Part shown: positions 59,548 through 64,000 of the stretch, piece after piece
How the letters are laid out: each line of letters starts with the position of its first letter
Numbering within the stretch: position 1 is the stretch's first letter
Origin: Rathayibacter tritici
Lineage (GTDB): Bacteria; Actinomycetota; Actinomycetes; Actinomycetales; Microbacteriaceae
DNA: 64,000 nt
Assembly: GCF_002932875.1 (NCBI RefSeq)
Contig: NZ_PSWS01000062.1
Span: 1-64,000, forward strand
Direction: 5' to 3'
Program-made: the position numbers and the translations under genes
The notes under the pieces: generated by a model
Told to the model about the DNA's origin: nothing
Database searches by the model: none
Seen by the model: the letters and a program-made list of their open reading frames with translations, nothing else

Positions 59548-61506
59548 GTGACCACCAGCCAGCTCGACCCTCTCCTCGGCCGTCTCGTCGACGGCCGGTA
59601 CGAGGTGCGCTCGCGAATTGCGCGGGGCGGCATGGCAACCGTCTATCTGGCACACGATCAGCGCCTTGAGCGCCGCGTCGCGATGAAGGTCATGCACGGT
59701 CACCTCTCCGATGATGCGACCTTCAAGAACCGCTTCGTCCAGGAGGCGCGCTCGGCCGCCCGCCTCGCCCATCCGAACGTCGTGAGCGTCTTCGACCAGG
59801 GCCAGGACTCGGACATGGCCTACCTGGTGATGGAGTATCTCCCCGGCATCACCCTGCGCGACCTGCTGAAGGAACGCGGCCGATTGACCGCCCAGCAGGT
59901 GGTCGACATCATGCACTCGGTGCTCTCCGGTCTCGCCGCCGCGCACCGAGCCGGCATCCTGCACCGCGACCTCAAGCCAGAGAACGTCCTCCTCGCCGAT
60001 GATGGCCGGATCAAGATCGGCGACTTCGGCCTCGCTCGCGCCGCCTCCGCGAACACCGCCTCCGGCCAGGCGCTCCTGGGCACCATCGCCTACCTCTCCC
60101 CCGAGCTGGTCACCCGCGGTACCGCCGACACCCGCAGCGACATCTACGCCATCGGGATCATGATCTACGAGATGCTCACCGGCCAGCAGCCCTTCACGGG
60201 CGAGCAGCCGATGCAGATCGCCTACCAGCACGCGAACGACTCCGTGCCCTACCCGAGTGCGACGGTCGCCTCAGTGCCCACCTCGCTCGATGAGCTCGTG
60301 CTCTGGGCGACCGAGCGCGACCCGGACATGCGCCCCCGGGACGCCGGAGTCATGCTCGCGCAGCTGCTCGAGGCCGAACGCCTGATGGGCATCACTCCGA
60401 GCGACCGGCGCGGCGACACCCAGGCGGTCGCTCCGCTCCCCGTTCCCGAACCGGCGACGGCCCTCTTCGCCCCGGCGGAGCCCGGCCGCACCTCGGTCAT
60501 CGAGCGCTCGCCGGCTACCGGCGCCGTCCTGGTGATGGACGAGGACGACGACACGGTCGCCCGTCTCGCCGCGAAGCGCCGCGTCCGGCGGCGCCGTGGA
60601 GTCCTGCTGACGGTGGTCGTGCTCCTCCTCGCCCTGATCGGCGGAGGAACGGCCTGGTGGTTCGGCGAGGGACCGGGGGCGATCGTGTCGATCCCGAACG
60701 TCGTCAGCCAGTCCCAGCAAGACGCGACGACCCAGCTGCAGGCGCAGGGGTTCGAGGTAGAGCCGCAGGCGGCACCCGACCTCACCGTTCCCGCGGGCAC
60801 AGTCATGAGTTCCGATCCGCCCGGCGGGCAGGGAGTGCACAAGGGCTCCGTCATCACCCTGACGGTCTCCAGCGGGCCGCGCCAGCTGCCGGTCCCCGAT
60901 CTCGCCGGCCTCTCGGAGGCCGACGCGACCGCGAAGGTCGCCGCAGGCTCCTTCACCGTCGGCGATGTGTCGAGAAGGTTCGACGCCGACGTCGCGGCGG
61001 GCGTGGTCATCTCCGCCGCGCTCCCCGACGGCTCCGCGCTGCCCAAGACGATGTCGGAGACCAGCAGCATCGCGATGGTGGTGAGCCTCGGACCGATCCC
61101 CAACGTCGTCGGTCTCTCGATCGACGACGCGACAGCGAAGGCGAAGGCCGCAGGCCTCGCGCTCGACCGCAGCGGCGAGGACTGGAGCGACACGGTCGCC
61201 GTCGGCGTGGTCCTCACCCAGGCGAACCCGGAGGCACCGGCGGTGACGGGAGACGCCATCTCCGTCGTCACCTCGAAGGGCCCGAAGCCGGTGGCCGTAC
61301 CGAACCTGGTCGGGATGAACCGCGACCAGGCGAAGGCGGCCCTCGAGGCGGCAAACCTCGCGTGGAGCTACTCGCTGACCACCCTCGGTCCGCTGATCGA
61401 CGCGGCGCCGAACGAGCTGACGAAGGTCACCAACCAGTCCAACAAGGCCGGTGACCTCGTGCAGCGCGGGACGACCATCCAGCTGTCCATCACGATCACG
61501 ACCTGA
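59548..61506 (+). CDS. PASTA-domain Ser/Thr protein kinase (PknL/PknB type)
   Basis: 652-aa Hanks-type receptor kinase. The kinase domain (1-~275) has the glycine loop RGGMATVY, Lys47, HRDLKPEN (139-146) and DFG (159-161). A juxtamembrane linker, a helix at ~351-371, and four extracellular PASTA repeats (from ~381 to the end) follow. PASTA domains sense muropeptides or lipid II, so it probably couples cell wall state to phosphorylation, plausibly of the divergent Rv2175c-like protein. The GTG start lies 6 nt after a TAGACT box. It converges with aroG. Confidence 0.95.
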   Translation: MTTSQLDPLLGRLVDGRYEVRSRIARGGMATVYLAHDQRLERRVAMKVMHGHLSDDATFKNRFVQEARSAARLAHPNVVSVFDQGQDSDMAYLVMEYLPGITLRDLLKERGRLTAQQVVDIMHSVLSGLAAAHRAGILHRDLKPENVLLADDGRIKIGDFGLARAASANTASGQALLGTIAYLSPELVTRGTADTRSDIYAIGIMIYEMLTGQQPFTGEQPMQIAYQHANDSVPYPSATVASVPTSLDELVLWATERDPDMRPRDAGVMLAQLLEAERLMGITPSDRRGDTQAVAPLPVPEPATALFAPAEPGRTSVIERSPATGAVLVMDEDDDTVARLAAKRRVRRRRGVLLTVVVLLLALIGGGTAWWFGEGPGAIVSIPNVVSQSQQDATTQLQAQGFEVEPQAAPDLTVPAGTVMSSDPPGGQGVHKGSVITLTVSSGPRQLPVPDLAGLSEADATAKVAAGSFTVGDVSRRFDADVAAGVVISAALPDGSALPKTMSETSSIAMVVSLGPIPNVVGLSIDDATAKAKAAGLALDRSGEDWSDTVAVGVVLTQANPEAPAVTGDAISVVTSKGPKPVAVPNLVGMNRDQAKAALEAANLAWSYSLTTLGPLIDAAPNELTKVTNQSNKAGDLVQRGTTIQLSITITT

Positions 61507-61558
61507 CGTCCCGGAGGCCGAGCCGCCCCTGAGCGACGGGTCGACCGGCGGGACGGAG

Positions 61559-62938
61559 TCAGAGTGCGCGGCCGCGCAGCTCCTCAGCCACAAGGAAGGC
61601 GAGTTCGAGCGACTGCATGTGGTTGAGCCGCGGGTCGCAGACCGACTCGTAGCGGGTGGCCAGCGTCGCCTCATCGATGTGCTCCGAGCCGCCGAGGCAC
61701 TCGGTGACGTCGTCGCCCGTGAGCTCCACGTGGATGCCGCCCGGGTGCGTTCCCGCCGCTCGGTGCGCCTCGAAGAAGCCCTTCACCTCGTCGACCACGT
61801 CGTCGAAGCGCCGGGTCTTGTAGCCGGTCGGGGTCGTCAGCCCGTTGCCGTGCATCGGGTCGGTGACCCACAGCGGCAGGGCGTCGCTGCGCGTGACCGC
61901 CTCGAGCAGCGGCGGCAGCGCGTCGCGGATCTTTCCGGCTCCCATCCGGGTGATGAAGGTGAGCCGGCCGGGCTCGCGCTCCGGGTCGAGCTTGTCGATC
62001 AGCTCGAGCATGGTCTCCGGCGTCGTCGAGGGGCCGAGCTTCACGCCGATCGGGTTGCGCACGCGCGAGAGGAAGTCGACGTGAGCGCCGTCGAGATCGC
62101 GAGTGCGCTCACCGATCCAGATGAAGTGGCTCGACGTGTTGTACGGCGTGCCGGTGCGTGAGTCGATCCGCGTCATCGGGCGCTCGTAGTCCATCAGCAG
62201 GCCCTCGTGACCCGTGTAGAACTCGGTGCGCTGCATGCCCTCGAAGTCGGCCCCGCAGGCCACCATGAACTTGACCGCGCGATCGATTTCCCGGGCCAGC
62301 TGCTCGTAGCGCTGATTCTGCGGATTCTCGGTGAAGCCCTTGTTCCAGTAGTGGACGAGACGCAGGTCGGCGAACCCTCCCTGCGTGAAGGCGCGGATGA
62401 GGTTCAGGGTCGAGGCTGCCGTGTGGTACCCCTGCACGATGCGGCGCGGATCCGCGGCACGCGACTCCGGAGTGAAGTCGTAGCCGTTCACGATGTCGCC
62501 GCGGTAGGCCGGCAGCGTCACGTCGCCGCGGGTCTCGAGGTCGCTTGAGCGCGGCTTGGCGAACTGGCCGGCCATGCGGCCCATCTTGATAACCGGCATG
62601 CTCGCGCCGTAGGTGAGGACGACGGCCATCTGCAGCACCGTCTTGACCCGGTTGCGGATCTGGTCCGCGGTCGCTCCCGCGAAGGTCTCGGCGCAGTCGC
62701 CGCCCTGCAGCAGGAAGGCCTCGCCACGGGCCGCGGCTCCGAGGCGCTCGCGCAGCTGGTCCACTTCGCCGGCGAAGACGAGCGGCGGCAACGCGGCGAC
62801 CTCGGCGGACGCCTTCGTCACGGCCTCGATGTCGGGCCAGTGCGGCTGCTGCTTGATCTCGAGCTCCCGCCACGAGTCCAGGCCGGCGACCACGGAGGGG
62901 GCGGCGAGGACGTACGGTTCGTTCGGATCGATGACCAC
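61559..62938 (-). CDS. aroG: 3-deoxy-7-phosphoheptulonate synthase, class II
   Basis: 459-aa class II DAHP synthase, first step of the shikimate pathway, condensing PEP and erythrose 4-phosphate. Family hallmarks are QGGDCAETF, KMGRMAGQFAKPRSS, and WVTDPMHGNG, and GEVDQLRERL. This is the mycobacterial/plant-type enzyme, which is regulated by aromatic amino acids and can be activated by chorismate mutase. GTG 62938 gives the usual length. Confidence 0.97.
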   Translation of the reverse strand: MVIDPNEPYVLAAPSVVAGLDSWRELEIKQQPHWPDIEAVTKASAEVAALPPLVFAGEVDQLRERLGAAARGEAFLLQGGDCAETFAGATADQIRNRVKTVLQMAVVLTYGASMPVIKMGRMAGQFAKPRSSDLETRGDVTLPAYRGDIVNGYDFTPESRAADPRRIVQGYHTAASTLNLIRAFTQGGFADLRLVHYWNKGFTENPQNQRYEQLAREIDRAVKFMVACGADFEGMQRTEFYTGHEGLLMDYERPMTRIDSRTGTPYNTSSHFIWIGERTRDLDGAHVDFLSRVRNPIGVKLGPSTTPETMLELIDKLDPEREPGRLTFITRMGAGKIRDALPPLLEAVTRSDALPLWVTDPMHGNGLTTPTGYKTRRFDDVVDEVKGFFEAHRAAGTHPGGIHVELTGDDVTECLGGSEHIDEATLATRYESVCDPRLNHMQSLELAFLVAEELRGRAL

Positions 62939-63064
62939 GAGGGTGTTCCCGGTTCTAACGGGCGCCAGCGGCGCGCGGAGGGCCGCCGCCCGGACGGACG
63001 GCAGCGGTTGACGAGCTTATCGCCTGGGCGGCGGTGCGGCCGGGCAAGGGCGCCGAACGGGCGC

Positions 63065-63754
63065 TCAGCGGGTGAGCGCCGCGCGCTTCTCCTTGACCGA
63101 GGTCGCATAGACGTCGAGATACTCCTGTCCGCTCAGGGCAAGGAGCTCGTACATGATCTCGTCCGTGATCGAGCGGAGGATAAAGCGGTCGCCCTCCATG
63201 CCCTCGAAGCGGCTGAAGTCGAGCGGCTCGCCGAACACGATGCCAATCCGACCGAGTGCGGGCAGGCGCTTACCGATCGGCATGATCCTGGCGGTGTCGA
63301 TCATCGCGACGGGGATGACGGGCACGCGCCCCTCGAGGACCATCCGGGCGACTCCGGTGCGGCCGCGGTACATCCGCCCGTCGGGGCTTCGCGTGCCCTC
63401 GGGATAAATGCCCAGCGCGTGGCCGCCGGCGAGAACGCGCAGCCCCGTGTTGAGCGAGGCCTCCGACGCCTTGCCACCGGAGCGGTCGATCGGCAGCATC
63501 CCGGTGGCGGTGAAGAACGTCTTCGTCGCCCAGCCCTTGAGTCCCTTGCCGGTGAAGTAGTCGCTCTTCGCCAAGAACACCATGTTGCGCTCGATCACCA
63601 GCGGGAGGATCACGGAGTCGATGAACGAGAGGTGGTTGCTGGCGAGGATCACACCACCGCTCGCGGGAATGCGATCGGCACCGACCACCCACGGGCGGAA
63701 AATCGTCTTCAGGAGCGGGCCCGCGACGATGTGCTTCATGAACCAGTAGAACAT
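63065..63754 (-). CDS. 1-acyl-sn-glycerol-3-phosphate acyltransferase (PlsC)
   Basis: 229-aa membrane-associated acyltransferase making phosphatidic acid. It has the HX4D motif NHLSFIDS, the FLAKSDYF region, a GMLPIDR motif and EGTRSPDG. A fairly hydrophobic N-terminus (MFYWFMKHIVAGPLLK) anchors it. It lies between aroG and glucokinase, in the same direction. Confidence 0.94.
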   Translation of the reverse strand: MFYWFMKHIVAGPLLKTIFRPWVVGADRIPASGGVILASNHLSFIDSVILPLVIERNMVFLAKSDYFTGKGLKGWATKTFFTATGMLPIDRSGGKASEASLNTGLRVLAGGHALGIYPEGTRSPDGRMYRGRTGVARMVLEGRVPVIPVAMIDTARIMPIGKRLPALGRIGIVFGEPLDFSRFEGMEGDRFILRSITDEIMYELLALSGQEYLDVYATSVKEKRAALTR

Positions 63755-63797
63755 CGGGCTCCTCGGCGGTGCGGTGGGTCGGGTGCGGCGGGTGGCG

Positions 63798-64000
63798 TCA
63801 GAGGGAGTTCGCGTGCACGCGCGCGAGGTCGGCGGCCCCGACGACTCCGGCGTCGTTGACGAGCTCGGCGATACGGAACTCGGGCTCCGGGTGGAACCCT
63901 CGGGCGGGCAGATTGTCGACGTAGGCCTGGCGGATCGGGTCCAGCAGCAGATCCCCGGCCTGCGCCACTCCCCCGCCGATGACGAACATCTGCGGGTCGA
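63798..64000 (-). CDS. ROK-family glucokinase, partial
   Basis: C-terminal ~67 residues of a ROK sugar kinase; the gene runs out of the window on the right. DPQMFVIGGGVAQAGDLLLDPI and AELVNDAGVVGAADLARV are typical of actinobacterial glucokinase (Glk). The N-terminal ATP and ROK zinc motifs are outside the window, so polyphosphate use cannot be judged. Confidence 0.85.
   Translation of the reverse strand, partial: DPQMFVIGGGVAQAGDLLLDPIRQAYVDNLPARGFHPEPEFRIAELVNDAGVVGAADLARVHANSL

Noticed and set aside
61507..61558. Terminator between the PASTA kinase and aroG
   Set aside because: Only a 7-bp stem (CGTCCCG/CGGGACG) around a ~37-nt loop; too weak to call.

Overview
The window comes from the chromosome of a high-GC Gram-positive actinobacterium, most likely a Microbacteriaceae member (Rathayibacter/Clavibacter type; genus is a guess). 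Support comes from a full actinobacterial division and cell wall cluster with a DivIVA/Wag31 protein, the qcrCAB/ctaCDEF respiratory set, the pdxS-pdxT route to PLP, a PASTA kinase divergent from an Rv2175c-like protein, and a MurE whose usual DNPR specificity motif is changed, as expected if the peptidoglycan diamino acid is not meso-DAP. Almost all of the window is ordinary core genome. I see no prophage, CRISPR array, plasmid module or intact mobile element.

Layout. 1-5.2 kb (minus): Fpg/Nei-like glycosylase, pdxS-pdxT, and thrS coupled to a HIT protein. 5.4-10.1 kb (plus): DUF2510 membrane protein, CynX-type transporter, YihY/BrkB protein and amino acid permease. 10.1-11.0 kb: a decayed pair of genes, a FolP2-like dihydropteroate synthase homologue and a RibD-C pyrimidine reductase, both with internal deletions. 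11.1-11.85 kb: minus-strand tRNA genes Gly-Cys-Val and a plus-strand tRNA-Val. 11.85-16.6 kb: DUF457 membrane protein, glycosyltransferase, FAD-linked oxidase, and a PAP2/diacylglycerol-kinase fusion. 16.7-19.1 kb: PTS-type dihydroxyacetone kinase dhaK-dhaL-dhaM. 19.2-20.2 kb: trpD.

20.3-28.1 kb holds the aerobic respiratory supercomplex in two convergent operons, ctaE-qcrC-qcrA-qcrB (plus) and ctaC-ctaD-ctaF (minus). The junction has a terminator on each side and a decayed IS481-like transposase scrap. 28.2-33.6 kb: HesB-type Fe-S carrier, M20 dipeptidase, DUF3043 protein, hisD-nrdR-pyrD. A duplicated 123-bp hairpin unit lies between hisD and dnaE.

34-57.2 kb (all minus, listed in transcription order): mraZ, rsmH, ftsL-like, ftsI, murE, murF, mraY, murD, ftsW, murG, murC, ftsQ, ftsZ, yggS, sepF, yggT, divIVA, lspA, rluD-like, dnaE. 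Many neighbours overlap by ATGA or GTGA. mraZ has three 10-bp-phased TGGRG boxes upstream, and divIVA has its own promoter preceded by a 16-bp tandem array. 57.3-64 kb: DUF3040 protein, polyprenyl synthase, Rv2175c-like protein and PASTA kinase, class II DAHP synthase, PlsC-type acyltransferase, and a glucokinase cut by the window edge.

The strongest second-look items are the folP2/ribD twin pseudogenes, the divIVA upstream array, the altered MurE motif, the duplicated unit beside dnaE, and a repeated architecture in which a TANNNT-type -10 box sits 6-7 nt before the start codon, which predicts leaderless mRNAs.
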